From contig NZ_LT796768.1 in the NCBI RefSeq assembly GCF_900167475.1, forward strand, positions 2,604,001 through 2,668,000: a DNA stretch of 64,000 nucleotides, in the 5' to 3' direction. Shown piece by piece: positions 22,897-31,953 of this stretch. The position numbers were made by a program, and so were the translations under genes. This DNA comes from Aeromicrobium choanae. GTDB taxonomy: Bacteria; Actinomycetota; Actinomycetes; Propionibacteriales; Nocardioidaceae. The notes below the pieces were generated by a model. The model was not told the DNA's origin. It did not search any database and was given only the letters and a program-made list of their open reading frames with translations. How positions within the stretch are numbered: position 1 is the first letter of the stretch; every line of letters begins with the position of its first letter.

Positions 22897-23745
22897 TCAG
22901 ACCCGTGTGAGGGCCTTGTCGCGGCGCGCCGCCACGGCCGATCCGGACTCGCGCCGGGCCATGCGCTGCAGCAGTCGCGGAGCCAGGACCAGCCCGATCA
23001 CGGCCCACACCGTCAGCACCGCGACCGCCTGCCAGACCCGCCATTCGCCACCGGGTTCGAGGCTCGCGGCCCAGTCGGGGAGCAGGGCCGCGCGCATGCC
23101 GGCTGCCAGCCAGTGAAGCGGGAAGAGCTGTCCGATGATCTCCACCCAACGGGGCAGGCCGCCGGTGCTGAAGATCCCCGAGGCGTAGACCAGGGCGCCG
23201 ATGACGACCATGCCCCAGCCACCCACGGAGCGAGGGTTCTTGAAGATCGAGCCCAGGACGAACCCGATCGGAGCGCAGGCCAGCAGGCCCAGCACGATCA
23301 GCCCCACGACGCCGACGAGCCCCGGCACGCCGCGGTGCCAGAGCCCGTCCACGAGTGCCGTGGCCGCCACCAGGATGATCGCGGAGCCGAAGACCGTCTC
23401 GTACGTGACCCGGGCGGACTGGCCGACGACATAGCCGCGCATGCCGCGCGGAACGCTCTTCGCTCGCAGCAGCGTGCCGTCCTCGCGCTCGGTCACCACG
23501 ACCGTGGCCAGCCCGTAGGCCGCGCCGAAGACCACCATCATCGCCAGGGCGTTGGGCACGATGAAGTGGGCCACGCTGATGTCGGCGTCCTCGATCATGT
23601 TGTCGCGGTTCAGGTACAGCACGACCGCGAGGATCCCGTTGAGCAGCACGTAGTACATGAGGTCCTCGGGCGCGCGGAGGCTGTTGCGGAACTCGATCCA
23701 GCCGCGGCGCATGCCGGAGCGGACGGCGACGTCGACCGCGCTCAT
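22897..23745 (-). CDS. ABC transporter permease (ABC-2 type)
   Basis: 282 residues with six hydrophobic helices at about 30-47, 62-82, 114-136, 143-166, 170-190 and 239-257. The sequence TEREDGTLLRAKSVPRGM between helices two and three is the conserved cytoplasmic amphipathic loop of ABC-2 exporters. The ATG overlaps the stop of the ATPase gene as ATGA, so it is the membrane partner. Probably exports a drug, lipid or polymer; which one cannot be told. Confidence 0.9.
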   Translation of the reverse strand: MSAVDVAVRSGMRRGWIEFRNSLRAPEDLMYYVLLNGILAVVLYLNRDNMIEDADISVAHFIVPNALAMMVVFGAAYGLATVVVTEREDGTLLRAKSVPRGMRGYVVGQSARVTYETVFGSAIILVAATALVDGLWHRGVPGLVGVVGLIVLGLLACAPIGFVLGSIFKNPRSVGGWGMVVIGALVYASGIFSTGGLPRWVEIIGQLFPLHWLAAGMRAALLPDWAASLEPGGEWRVWQAVAVLTVWAVIGLVLAPRLLQRMARRESGSAVAARRDKALTRV

Positions 23746-24662
23746 GCGACGACCTCCCGCGGCTCCTCGGACTCCTCGTGCCGGGCCACCATCGCCAGGT
23801 AGGTGTCCTCGAGGGTCGACCGGCGGACCTCGAGGTCGGCGATCCCGTCGGGGTGCCGGGCCAGGAGGTCGCGCACGAAGGCGGTGCCGTCGGCGGTGGT
23901 GTGCACGTGGGCCTCGCCGTGGTGGGTCCACCGCACCTCGGTGGTGCCCGAGATCTGCTCGGCGAGGGAGGCTGCGCTGCCGTCGGCCACGATGCGGCCG
24001 TGGTTGAGGATCAGGATCCGGTCGGCGAGCTTCTCCGCCTCGTTCAGGTCGTGGGTCGTCAGCAGGATGGTGGTGTCCTCCAGGTCGCTGAGCCGGTGCA
24101 CGAGCGCGTGGAAGTCTCGCCGGGCCACGGGGTCGAAGCCCACCGTCGGCTCGTCGAGGAACAGCATCTCCGGACGGCCGACGATGCCGATCGCGACGTC
24201 GAGCCGGCGGCGCTGGCCGCCCGAGAGCGACTTGACCTTCGAGCCGGCCTGGGGCGTCAGGCCGACCCGCTCGAGCAGCTCGTCGGTGTCGTAGGGGCGG
24301 GCGTGGTCGGACGTGGCGTACGGCGCGTAGTACGAGCCGAACTGCTCCAGCAGCTCGCGCACCTGCCACCGGCCGTGGTCGCGCCACGACTGGAGCACGA
24401 CCCCGACCCGTGAGCGCCAGGTCTCGTCGGCCGTGAGGGGCGACTCGCCGAGGACGCGCACCTCGCCGTCGGACGGCTTGCGGAAGCCCTCGAGGATCTC
24501 GATCGTGGTGGTCTTGCCGGCGCCGTTGGGGCCCAGCAGGGCCACCACCTCGCCGCGGCGCACCTCGAAGTCCAGGCCCTTGAGGACTTCTCGCGGGCCG
24601 TACGACATGCGGAGTCCGGACACGGCGACGACTGGGGGATGGTGTGCTGGGGCTGGGTCCAC
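23742..24662 (-). CDS. ABC transporter ATP-binding protein
   Basis: 306 residues from a GTG. Walker A LLGPNGAGKTTTIEIL (about residues 43-58), Q loop VVLQSWRDHGRW, signature SLSGGQRRRLDVAIG, Walker B EMLFLDEPTVGFD and the switch His in LTTHDLNEAEKLAD. The C-terminal 80 residues form the accessory domain usual in daunorubicin-type ABC-2 exporters. Co-transcribed with the overlapping permease. A perfect 14-bp dyad overlaps the proposed -10 upstream, suggesting repressor control. Confidence 0.94.
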   Translation of the reverse strand: MDPAPAHHPPVVAVSGLRMSYGPREVLKGLDFEVRRGEVVALLGPNGAGKTTTIEILEGFRKPSDGEVRVLGESPLTADETWRSRVGVVLQSWRDHGRWQVRELLEQFGSYYAPYATSDHARPYDTDELLERVGLTPQAGSKVKSLSGGQRRRLDVAIGIVGRPEMLFLDEPTVGFDPVARRDFHALVHRLSDLEDTTILLTTHDLNEAEKLADRILILNHGRIVADGSAASLAEQISGTTEVRWTHHGEAHVHTTADGTAFVRDLLARHPDGIADLEVRRSTLEDTYLAMVARHEESEEPREVVA

Positions 24663-24683
24663 GGGCTCGCTCTCGACGGGGGC

Positions 24684-24699
24684 GGTTCGTCCGAACCTA
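24684..24699 (-). promoter_or_regulatory. ABC operon promoter (-10 TAGGTT) overlapped by a 14-bp dyad
   Basis: The perfect dyad GGTTCG-TC-CGAACC (24684-24697) overlaps a minus-strand TAGGTT (24699-24694). The leader to the GTG at 24662 is about 25 nt. The placement fits an operator for a repressor. Confidence 0.5.
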
Positions 24700-24734
24700 A
24701 TACGGTCGCGGCGCCGGCAACAAGGCCGCGCCGC

Positions 24735-25364
24735 TCACGGACGGGCGGCGATCAACGGGGCGATCTCGCGCGCGACGTCGCGCGGTGCGTCCACCCAGAG
24801 CCCCACCCGGGACGCGACGAGCTCTCCCTTGGACGACCGCAACGTGGTGACGCCGGTGAGCTCGAGCTCGAGGTTCGTCCGGCCGCTCACACCGAGGAGC
24901 AGCAGGCCGTCCTCGTGGTGCACGGAGCGGATCGTCCCCGGCAGGTCGTGCTCGACGAGCCGGCACGCCGCCACCGCGGCGAGGGGGACGTCGACCCAGG
25001 TCCGGGCGCCGCAGCGCAGCCGAAGCCGGTCGTCGTGCAGCAGGTGCGGGCGGACCCGGTAGGACGCCAGCAGCCCGAGCATCCACAGGACGCCCCAGAT
25101 GCCGAGCACGAGCAACGGAAGCCGTATGGCGTCGGCCCAGGCGGCGTCGACGTGGCGCAGCACCAGCTCGACCGCGACCGTCTCGGTGGCCGAGCCGAAG
25201 ATCCACAGCCACAGCATCGGGCCGACGAGCTGCGCGTAGCCGATCGGCGTCGCGCCGGCCGGGACGTCGGGGCGGCGTGCGATCCAGCGCGCGAGGGAGC
25301 GGTAGAGCGCCAGCTCCAGCAGCAGCGCCTCCCGGGCCAGGTCGAGCAGCCTTCGCCCACTCAC
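24735..25364 (-). CDS. Two-helix membrane protein with PH-like C-terminal domain
   Basis: 209 residues from the GTG at 25364, overlapping the MarR stop as GTGA. Two hydrophobic hairpins are at about 43-62 and 80-102, and a C-terminal soluble part (about 105-205) contains RVRPHLLHDDRLRLRCGART and VPLAAVAACRLVEHD, a layout like bacterial PH or DUF2244 membrane proteins. No catalytic motif was seen. It is cotranscribed with MarR and is likely its regulated partner, possibly tied to the downstream ABC exporter. Confidence 0.75.
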   Translation of the reverse strand: MSGRRLLDLAREALLLELALYRSLARWIARRPDVPAGATPIGYAQLVGPMLWLWIFGSATETVAVELVLRHVDAAWADAIRLPLLVLGIWGVLWMLGLLASYRVRPHLLHDDRLRLRCGARTWVDVPLAAVAACRLVEHDLPGTIRSVHHEDGLLLLGVSGRTNLELELTGVTTLRSSKGELVASRVGLWVDAPRDVAREIAPLIAARP

Positions 25365-25804
25365 GTGGTCTCCTCCATCAGGCGCAGGAAGGTCGCGATG
25401 GTCTCGTCCAGCGTGGACTCGAACGCGGCCAGCCTGCGGTCGGGCACGTCCCCGAAGAGCTGTCGTGCGAGATCGGTGTGGCTCTCGCGGAGGTCGCGGA
25501 TCGTGCGCTCGCCGAGCTCGGTCGGGGTCACGAGGGTGGCGCGCCGGTCGGTGGGATGCGGCTCGCGGGTGACGTGTCCTGAGGCGACGAGGCCGTCCAC
25601 GAGCCCGGTGACGTTCCGTGGCGTCACCTCCAGTGCGCTCGCGAGCGCCTGCTGCGTGACGGGACCGGCGTGGCCCAGCGTCCAGAGCACGTGGGTGCGG
25701 GCCGTGGTGAGCCCGGACTCCTGCTCGAAGCGGCCCAGGTCGGACGCCATCAGCGACGAGAGGTGGAGCAGCTTGTCGAGCACGGCGGTCGGTTCGCGGG
25801 TCAC
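25361..25804 (-). CDS. MarR-family transcriptional regulator
   Basis: 147 residues from a GTG. Winged helix visible in TTARTHVLWTLGHAGPVTQQ and ALASALEVTPRNVTGLVDGL, with the wing VTREPHPTDRRATLVTPTE. It acts as a dimer, usually a ligand-released repressor of its own operon. The start is set by a TAGGCT -10 exactly 6 nt upstream. A TTCGT-AC-ACGAA dyad upstream of that hexamer is a candidate autoregulatory operator. Coupled to the membrane-protein gene. Confidence 0.92.
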   Translation of the reverse strand: MTREPTAVLDKLLHLSSLMASDLGRFEQESGLTTARTHVLWTLGHAGPVTQQALASALEVTPRNVTGLVDGLVASGHVTREPHPTDRRATLVTPTELGERTIRDLRESHTDLARQLFGDVPDRRLAAFESTLDETIATFLRLMEETT

Positions 25805-25810
25805 ATGGTG

Positions 25811-25816
25811 AGCCTA
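25811..25816 (-). promoter_or_regulatory. -10 TAGGCT, leaderless start of marR gene
   Basis: Minus-strand TAGGCT ends 6 nt before the GTG at 25804. Confidence 0.6.
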
Positions 25817-25829
25817 CTTCACTATGTGC

Positions 25830-25841
25830 TTCGTACACGAA
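25830..25841. promoter_or_regulatory. Candidate MarR operator TTCGT-AC-ACGAA
   Basis: Perfect 5-bp inverted repeat with a 2-nt centre, located 14 bp upstream of the -10, i.e. over the -35 region of the marR promoter. It shares TTCG...CGAA with the dyad at the ABC operon promoter, but the half-site spacing differs. Confidence 0.45.
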
Positions 25842-25875
25842 TCTAGTCGCGGGGCCAGGAGGGGGAAACGCAGAA

Positions 25876-25898
25876 GGTCCGCCCTCCACGGACGGACC
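25876..25898 (-). terminator. Hairpin downstream of tRNA-Arg
   Basis: GGTCCGCCC / GGACGGACC, nine pairs including one G-T, with a 5-nt loop, 15 nt beyond the tRNA 3' end. Confidence 0.65.
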
Positions 25899-25912
25899 AA
25901 GGTGTTGCAGCG

Positions 25913-25984
25913 TGCCCCCGGCAGGATTCGAACCTGCGCTCCCGCCTCCGGAGGGCGGTGCTCTATCCCCTGAGCTACGGGGGC
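25913..25984 (-). tRNA. tRNA-Arg (anticodon CCG)
   Basis: 72-nt cloverleaf: acceptor GCCCCCG/CGGGGGC, D arm GCTC...GAGC, anticodon stem CCGCC/GGCGG with loop CTCCGGA (anticodon CCG), a 4-nt variable loop and T arm GCAGG-TTCGAAT-CCTGC, discriminator A. The CCA end is not encoded. Reads CGG codons, which are common in this GC-rich genome. It sits 460 nt from argS, on the opposite strand. Confidence 0.96.
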
Positions 25985-26028
25985 CGCTCGCGGTGTGGAT
26001 GCCGCGAGGACCAACGGTAGCGCACGAG

Positions 26029-26034
26029 TAGGTT
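26029..26034 (+). promoter_or_regulatory. -10 TAGGTT, leaderless start of response regulator
   Basis: TAGGTT ends 6 nt before the GTG at 26041. Confidence 0.55.
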
Positions 26035-26040
26035 GTAGCC

Positions 26041-26421
26041 GTGCCCCCCACCGTGCTGGTCGTCGACGACACGGCGTCCATTCGTTTCCTCATCCGCACC
26101 AATCTCGAGCTGGCAGGCTTCGACGTGATCGAGGCCGAGGACGGACAGGACTGTCTCGACGTCCTCGCGGCCCTCGACGAGCTGCCGGGCCTCATCACGA
26201 TGGACATGATGATGCCGCGCATGGACGGCGTCACCGCCATCACGCGGATCCGCTCCGACTCCCGGTACGCCGGCGTCGGGCTGGTGATGGTCTCCACCCA
26301 GAGCCAGCAGATCGACCTCAACCGGGCCGCCGCCGCGGGCGTCGACGAGTACGTCACGAAGCCGTTCGATCCCGACACGCTCGTCGCGACCGTGCACCGG
26401 GTCCTCGAATCCCGGCAGTAG
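26041..26421 (+). CDS. Stand-alone response regulator receiver (CheY-like)
   Basis: 126 residues, a single receiver domain without output domain. Acidic pocket VLVVDD (D9/D10), phosphoacceptor D55 in ITMDMMMPRMDG, VMVST and K107 in EYVTKPFDPDTL. Works by protein-protein contact after phosphorylation. No histidine kinase is adjacent; pdtaS lies 16 kb away and normally pairs with an ANTAR regulator, so a link is not proposed. Confidence 0.92.
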   Translation: MPPTVLVVDDTASIRFLIRTNLELAGFDVIEAEDGQDCLDVLAALDELPGLITMDMMMPRMDGVTAITRIRSDSRYAGVGLVMVSTQSQQIDLNRAAAAGVDEYVTKPFDPDTLVATVHRVLESRQ

Positions 26422-26431
26422 CGCACGCCGA

Positions 26432-26437
26432 TAGGCT
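26432..26437 (+). promoter_or_regulatory. -10 TAGGCT, leaderless start of argS
   Basis: TAGGCT ends 6 nt before the GTG at 26444, which decides this start over the in-frame GTG at 26438. Confidence 0.6.
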
Positions 26438-26443
26438 GTGCCG

Positions 26444-28105
26444 GTGACCCCCGACCAGCTTTCCGACGCCATCGTCGCCGCCCTGACGTCCCTCGTGGAC
26501 GCGGGCCGCGTGACCCTTCCCGACCCGGTTCCCGCCCAGGTCCGCGTCGAGCGACCGAAGGTCAAGGAGCACGGCGACTACGCCACGAACATCGCGATGC
26601 AGCTGGGCAAGAAGGCCGGAATGAACCCGCGCGCGTTCGCCGAGCTGCTCGCCGCCGAGCTCACCGCGTCCGACGGCATCGCCGGCGCCGAGGTGGCCGG
26701 CCCGGGCTTCCTGAACATCCGCGTCGCCGCTGGCGCGCAGGGCGAGATCGCCCGCCACGTCCTCGAGGCGGGGGAGTCCTACGGCTACGCCCCGGCCACC
26801 GGCCGCAAGGTCGACATGGAGTTCATCAGCGCCAACCCCACAGGTCCGTTGCACCTCGGCCACACGCGCTGGGCGGCCGTCGGCGACGCGATCGGTCGCG
26901 TCATGGCCGCGGCCGGCGACGAGGTCACGCGCGAGTTCTACATCAACGACCGCGGCAACCAGATGGACAAGTTCGGCGCCTCGCTGATGGCGCGGGCCCA
27001 CGGCCAGGAGCCGCCCGAGGACGGGTACCTCGGTGCCTACGTCGCCGACCTCGCCGCGCGGATCGTCGCGGCCGACCCGGGCATCACGAGCCTGCCCGAG
27101 GACGAGCAGCTGGTCGCGTTCCGCGAGGCCGGCTACGCGTTGCAGCTGGGCGAGCACCAGTCCGAGCTGGCCGAGTTCAACACCCACTTCGACGTCTGGT
27201 TCTCCGAGCGCTCGCTGCACGAGTCCGACGCCGTCGAGCGCGGCATGGCCAAGCTGCGGGAGCAGGGCCGGCTGTTCGAGTCCGAGGGCGCCACCTGGAT
27301 GCGCACCACCGACTTCGGCGACGACAAGGACCGGGTGCTGCTGCGCGGCAACGGCGAGCTCACGTACTTCGCGTCCGACACGGCCTACTACGTCGACAAG
27401 CGCGATCGCGGCTTCGACACCTGCATCTACCTGCTGGGCGCCGACCACCACGGCTACGTCGGACGCCTCAACGCGATGGCCGCCTGCGTCGGTGACACCC
27501 CGGGCGAGCAGATCGAGGTCCTCATCGGCCAGCTCGTGAAGATCATGCAGGAGGGCAAGGAGCTCAAGCTCAGCAAGCGCGCGGGCACGATCGTCTCTCT
27601 GCGTGAGCTGATCGACCTGATCGGCGTGGACCCGCTGCGATACACGCTGATCCGCTACCCGGCCGACTCGCCGCTCACGCTCGACGTCGCGGAGATGACG
27701 CGCAAGAGCAACGACAACCCGGTGTACTACGTCCAGTACGCCCACGCGCGGCTCTCGTCGATCATCCGCAACGGCGCCGACCTCGGCCTGACCGCCGACC
27801 TCGACCGGTTCGACCCGTCGCTGCTCGTCGAGGACCGCGCCGGTGACCTGTTGCGGGCCCTCGCCGAGTTCCCGCGCGTCGTGGCGCGTGCCGCCGAGCT
27901 GCGCGAGCCGCACCGGGTCGCCCGGTACCTCGAGGACACGGCCTCCACGTTCCACAAGTTCTACGACGTCTGCCGGGTCCTCCCGCAGGGCGACGAGGAG
28001 CCCACGGACACCCACCGCGCCCGGCTCGTGCTGGTCGCGGCCACGCGCCAGGTGGTCGCCACCGGGCTCGACCTGCTGGGCGTCTCGGCGCCGGAACGGA
28101 TGTGA
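26444..28105 (+). CDS. argS: Arginyl-tRNA synthetase
   Basis: 553 residues. Charges tRNA-Arg; class I enzyme with the HIGH-like motif HLGH beginning at H137 (SANPTGPLHLGHTRW) and KLSKR at 375-379. An N-terminal Arg-S additional domain spans about 1-85, and the C-terminal anticodon-binding DALR domain (YAHARLSSI, ARYLEDTASTFHKFYD) from about 430. First gene of the conserved argS-lysA-hom-thrC-thrB-rho order; its stop overlaps the lysA start as GTGA. Confidence 0.97.
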   Translation: MTPDQLSDAIVAALTSLVDAGRVTLPDPVPAQVRVERPKVKEHGDYATNIAMQLGKKAGMNPRAFAELLAAELTASDGIAGAEVAGPGFLNIRVAAGAQGEIARHVLEAGESYGYAPATGRKVDMEFISANPTGPLHLGHTRWAAVGDAIGRVMAAAGDEVTREFYINDRGNQMDKFGASLMARAHGQEPPEDGYLGAYVADLAARIVAADPGITSLPEDEQLVAFREAGYALQLGEHQSELAEFNTHFDVWFSERSLHESDAVERGMAKLREQGRLFESEGATWMRTTDFGDDKDRVLLRGNGELTYFASDTAYYVDKRDRGFDTCIYLLGADHHGYVGRLNAMAACVGDTPGEQIEVLIGQLVKIMQEGKELKLSKRAGTIVSLRELIDLIGVDPLRYTLIRYPADSPLTLDVAEMTRKSNDNPVYYVQYAHARLSSIIRNGADLGLTADLDRFDPSLLVEDRAGDLLRALAEFPRVVARAAELREPHRVARYLEDTASTFHKFYDVCRVLPQGDEEPTDTHRARLVLVAATRQVVATGLDLLGVSAPERM

Positions 28106-29502
28106 CGATGCGATCGCACGAGGCAGGCGCCCTGCACGGCCAGGCCGGCACCCGCGGACCGGAGTGGCTGCGCGAGCCCGACGACTCCAACGAGCTCGTG
28201 CCGCACCTGTGGTCGGCCAACGTCAGCAAGATCGACGGCGTCCTCACCGTGGCGGGCGAGCCGGCCACCGACCTGGCGCAGGAGTTCGGCACCCCGCTCT
28301 ACGTCGTCGACGAGGACGACTTCCGGGCGCGGGCCCGCGGCTTCCGCGAGGCGTTCCCGGACGCCGACGTCTACTACGCGGGCAAGGCGTTCCTGTGCGT
28401 CGCCACGGCCCGCTGGATCGCCGAGGAGGGCCTGAACCTCGACGTGTGCACCGGGGGAGAGCTGGCGGTCGCGCTGCGCGCCGGGTTCCCGCCCGCCCGC
28501 ATCGGGCACCACGGCAACAACAAGTCGGTCGCCGAGCTGCGCCGGGCCCTCAAGGTCGGCGTCGGCCGCATCGTGATCGACTCGTTCGAGGAGATCGACC
28601 GGCTCGCCGCCCTCAGTGCCGAGCTCGGCGTGCGCGCCCCCGTGATGGTGCGGGTCACCGCCGGCGTCGAGGCGCACACCCACGAGTACATCTCCACCTC
28701 GCACGAGGACCAGAAGTTCGGCTTCTCGATCTCCGACGGCGCCGCGCTGGAGGCCGTCCGCCGCGTGCTGGCCGCCGACGGTCTCGACTTCCTCGGGCTG
28801 CACTCGCACATCGGCTCGCAGATCTTCGTCACCGACGGCTTCGAGGTCGCCGCGCGCCGGGTGCTGCGGCTGCACGACCAGATCGCCCGCGAGCTGGGCG
28901 TCACCGCGCCCGAGCTCGACCTCGGCGGTGGCTTCGGCATCGCCTACACGACGCAGGACGACCCCCGGCCCGCCGAGGACCTGGGTCGCGAGATCGTCAA
29001 GATCGTCACCGACGAGTGCGCCGCCCTGAGGATCGACGTCCCCCAGCTCTCGATCGAGCCCGGCCGCGCGATCGCCGGCCCCTCCACCTTCACGCTGTAC
29101 GAGGTCGGCACCACGAAGGCCGTGGGCCTCGACGGCGGCGGCTCGCGGATGTACGTCTCGGTCGACGGCGGGATGAGCGACAACATCCGGCCCGCGCTCT
29201 ACGGCGCCGACTACTCGTGCACCCTCGCGTCGCGCGAGTCCGAGGCCCGCCCGGCGCTCGCCCGCGTCGTGGGCAAGCACTGCGAGTCCGGTGACATCGT
29301 GGTGAAGTCCGAGTTCCTGCCGTCGGACATCGCCGCGGGCGACCTGCTGGCCGTGCCCGGCACCGGGGCGTACTGCCGCTCGCTGGCCAGCAACTACAAC
29401 CACGTGCCGCGCGCGGCGGTCGTGGCCGTGCGCGACGGTGAGGCGCGTCTCATCCTGCGCCGCGAGACCGAGGACGACCTGCTCGCCCTCGACGTCGAGT
29501 GA
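28102..29502 (+). CDS. lysA: Diaminopimelate decarboxylase
   Basis: 466 residues from the GTG at 28102 (GTGA overlap with argS); an ATG two codons later is possible. PLP enzyme catalysing the last step of lysine synthesis. The PLP lysine is K95 in DVYYAGKAFLC, with HGNNKSVAELR, the phosphate-binding DLGGGFGIAY, SIEPGRAIAG, and the C-terminal ESGD plus GAYCRSLASNYNH. The 40-residue N-terminal extension is normal for actinobacterial LysA. Confidence 0.97.
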   Translation: MTMRSHEAGALHGQAGTRGPEWLREPDDSNELVPHLWSANVSKIDGVLTVAGEPATDLAQEFGTPLYVVDEDDFRARARGFREAFPDADVYYAGKAFLCVATARWIAEEGLNLDVCTGGELAVALRAGFPPARIGHHGNNKSVAELRRALKVGVGRIVIDSFEEIDRLAALSAELGVRAPVMVRVTAGVEAHTHEYISTSHEDQKFGFSISDGAALEAVRRVLAADGLDFLGLHSHIGSQIFVTDGFEVAARRVLRLHDQIARELGVTAPELDLGGGFGIAYTTQDDPRPAEDLGREIVKIVTDECAALRIDVPQLSIEPGRAIAGPSTFTLYEVGTTKAVGLDGGGSRMYVSVDGGMSDNIRPALYGADYSCTLASRESEARPALARVVGKHCESGDIVVKSEFLPSDIAAGDLLAVPGTGAYCRSLASNYNHVPRAAVVAVRDGEARLILRRETEDDLLALDVE

Positions 29503-29569
29503 TCTGACGCCGTCCCCGCGCCGACCGGCGCGGTCCCGGACAGGGGCACGAGCGGCAGCACGTCGCCGC

Positions 29570-29575
29570 TAGTCT
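29570..29575 (+). promoter_or_regulatory. -10 TAGTCT, leaderless start of hom
   Basis: TAGTCT ends 6 nt before the GTG at 29582. Confidence 0.55.
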
Positions 29576-29581
29576 TGCCCG

Positions 29582-30889
29582 GTGACCACGTCCGCTCCCG
29601 CCCGCCCGATCCGCATCGCGATGCTCGGCTGTGGTGTCGTCGGCACCGAGGTCGCCCGGTTCCTCCTGCGCGACGCCGAGGAGCTCGGCCGCCGCGTCGG
29701 CGCTCCGGTCGAGCTGGTCGGGATCGCCGTCCGCCGCCTCGAGCGCACGCGCAGCCTCGACATCCCCTCCGAGCTGTTCACCACCGACGCCAAGGCGCTC
29801 GTCACGCGGGGCGACCTCGACGTCGTCATCGAGGTCATCGGCGGCATCGAGCCGGCGCGCGAGCTCATCCTGGCCGCCCTCGAGAGCGGTGCGTCGGTCG
29901 TCACCGCGAACAAGGCCCTGCTGGCCGAGGACGGCGACACCCTCTACGAGGCGGCGGTCAAGGCCGAGCGCGACCTCTACTACGAGGCCGCCGTCGCCGG
30001 GGCCATCCCGATCGTCCGCCCGCTGCGCGAGTCGCTCGCCGGCGACCGGGTCGAGCGGGTCCTGGGCATCGTCAACGGCACCACCAACTTCATCCTCGAC
30101 GCCATGACCACCACCGGCGCGGGCTTCGACGACGCGCTCGACGAGGCCCAGCGCCTCGGGTTCGCCGAGGCCGATCCCACCGCCGACGTGGAGGGCTTCG
30201 ACGCCGCCGCCAAGGCCGCGATCCTGGCCGGGCTCGCGTTCCACACGCGCGTCACCATCGCCGACGTCCACCGCGAGGGCATCACCGAGGTCACCGCCGC
30301 CGACGTGGCGTCGGCGTCCGAGATCGGCTCGGTCGTCAAGCTGCTGGCGATCTGCGAGATCGACCCCGAGGGCAGCCAGGTGTCGGTGCGCGTCCATCCC
30401 GCGATGATCCCGGCCACGCACCCGCTGGCCAGCGTGCGCGGCGCCTACAACGCGGTCTTCGTCGAGAGCGAGGCCGCCGGCCAGCTCATGTTCTACGGCC
30501 CCGGCGCCGGTGGCGCGCCCACCGCGAGCGCGGTCCTCGGCGACGTCGTCACCGTGGCCCGCCATCGTGTCGACGGCGTCTTCGGCCCCGGCGAGACCGT
30601 GCACGCCCAGGTGGAGGTGCTCGACATCGGCCGGGCCCGCACGCGGTACCACGTCCAGATCGACGTGGAGGACCGTCCGGGTGTGCTGGCCGCCGTCGCG
30701 GAGGCGTTCGCCGTCCACGACGTCTCGATCAAGACGGTCCGCCAGGAGGGCCGCGGCGGCGACGCCCAACTCGTCGTCGTCACCCATGAGGCCGACGACG
30801 CCGCACTGGCGGCGACAGTGGGACAGCTCCGCGACCTGGAGATGGTGCGCGGGGTCTCGTCGGTCATGCGAGTCGAAGGAGTGTCGTGA
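29582..30889 (+). CDS. hom: Homoserine dehydrogenase
   Basis: 435 residues. Reduces aspartate semialdehyde to homoserine. NAD(P)-binding [14 protein letters not shown] (about residues 12-25), [10 protein letters not shown], catalytic region [27 protein letters not shown] and [15 protein letters not shown]-terminal ACT domain (from about 355, [20 protein letters not shown]) mediates threonine feedback in this enzyme type. It has its own leaderless promoter 80 nt after lysA and overlaps thrC. Confidence 0.97.
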   Translation: MTTSAPARPIRIAMLGCGVVGTEVARFLLRDAEELGRRVGAPVELVGIAVRRLERTRSLDIPSELFTTDAKALVTRGDLDVVIEVIGGIEPARELILAALESGASVVTANKALLAEDGDTLYEAAVKAERDLYYEAAVAGAIPIVRPLRESLAGDRVERVLGIVNGTTNFILDAMTTTGAGFDDALDEAQRLGFAEADPTADVEGFDAAAKAAILAGLAFHTRVTIADVHREGITEVTAADVASASEIGSVVKLLAICEIDPEGSQVSVRVHPAMIPATHPLASVRGAYNAVFVESEAAGQLMFYGPGAGGAPTASAVLGDVVTVARHRVDGVFGPGETVHAQVEVLDIGRARTRYHVQIDVEDRPGVLAAVAEAFAVHDVSIKTVRQEGRGGDAQLVVVTHEADDAALAATVGQLRDLEMVRGVSSVMRVEGVS

Positions 30890-31953
30890 TGGCCAGCCCG
30901 TGGCGCGGAGTCATCGAGGAGTACCGGGACCGGATCCCGCTCGAGCCGGGCGCGACCGTCGTGTCGCTGGGGGAGGGCGGCACGCCGCTCATCCACTCGG
31001 CGTGGCTGTCCGGCCTCGTCCGCGGCGACGTCTGGGTGAAGGTGGAGGGGAACAATCCCACCGGCTCCTTCAAGGATCGCGGCATGACCACGGCGATCTC
31101 CGCCGCGGTGGCCGAGGGCGCCAAGGCGGTCGTGTGCGCCTCCACCGGCAACACGTCGGCGTCGATGACGGCCTATGCCGCCCGCGCCGGGCTCACCCCG
31201 ATCGTGCTCGTGCCCCAGGGCAAGATCGCGGCCGGCAAGATGGCCCAGGCCGTCATGCACGGTGGTGACATCATCCAGGTCCGCGGCAACTTCGACGACT
31301 GCCTCGACATGTCGCGTGGGCTCGCCAAGGAGTACCCGGTCGCGCTGGTCAACTCGGTCAACCCGATGCGTCTCGAGGGCCAGAAGACCGCCTCGTTCGA
31401 GATCGTCGACGTGCTCGGCCGGGCCCCCGACATCCACGTCCTCCCGGTCGGCAACGCCGGCAACATCAGCGCGTACTGGAAGGGCTTCGTCGAGTACCAC
31501 GAGTCCGGCGACGCCTCCTCGCGTCCGCGCATGTGGGGCTTCCAGGCGGCCGGCGCCGCGCCGCTCGTGCGGGGCGAGGTCGTGAAGAACCCCGAGACCG
31601 TGGCCACCGCGATCCGGATCGGCAACCCTGCCTCGTGGACCCTGGCCGAGAACGCCCGCGACGAGTCGGGTGGCCGGATCGACGCCGTCAGCGACGAGCA
31701 GATCCTGCACGCCCAGCGCGAGCTCGGGCGCCATGAGGGCATCTTCGTCGAGCCCGCGTCCGCCGCCGGCGTGGCCGGCCTCCTGGCCGCCGTCGAGGCC
31801 GGCGAGGTGCCCACGGGCCTCACGATCACCGTCACCGTCACCGGGCACGGCCTCAAGGACATCGACACGCCGCTGTCCCAGATCGGTTCCATCGTCGACA
31901 CGGTCGTCGACGCCGACGTGCACGCGGCCGCCGAGGCGGCCGGACTCGCATGA
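30889..31953 (+). CDS. thrC: Threonine synthase
   Basis: 354 residues. PLP enzyme converting phosphohomoserine to threonine. PLP lysine K62 in [11 protein letters not shown], phosphate-loop [24 protein letters not shown]. The ATG at 30889 is chosen because GAAGGAG stands 6 nt away; a GTG directly before it would be too close. The start overlaps the hom stop (GTGATG), and the stop overlaps thrB as ATGA. Confidence 0.97.
   Translation: MASPWRGVIEEYRDRIPLEPGATVVSLGEGGTPLIHSAWLSGLVRGDVWVKVEGNNPTGSFKDRGMTTAISAAVAEGAKAVVCASTGNTSASMTAYAARAGLTPIVLVPQGKIAAGKMAQAVMHGGDIIQVRGNFDDCLDMSRGLAKEYPVALVNSVNPMRLEGQKTASFEIVDVLGRAPDIHVLPVGNAGNISAYWKGFVEYHESGDASSRPRMWGFQAAGAAPLVRGEVVKNPETVATAIRIGNPASWTLAENARDESGGRIDAVSDEQILHAQRELGRHEGIFVEPASAAGVAGLLAAVEAGEVPTGLTITVTVTGHGLKDIDTPLSQIGSIVDTVVDADVHAAAEAAGLA

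Noticed and set aside
25913-25984. Integration site of a mobile element at the tRNA-Arg
   Set aside because: No integrase, direct repeat of the tRNA end or composition change was seen on either side.
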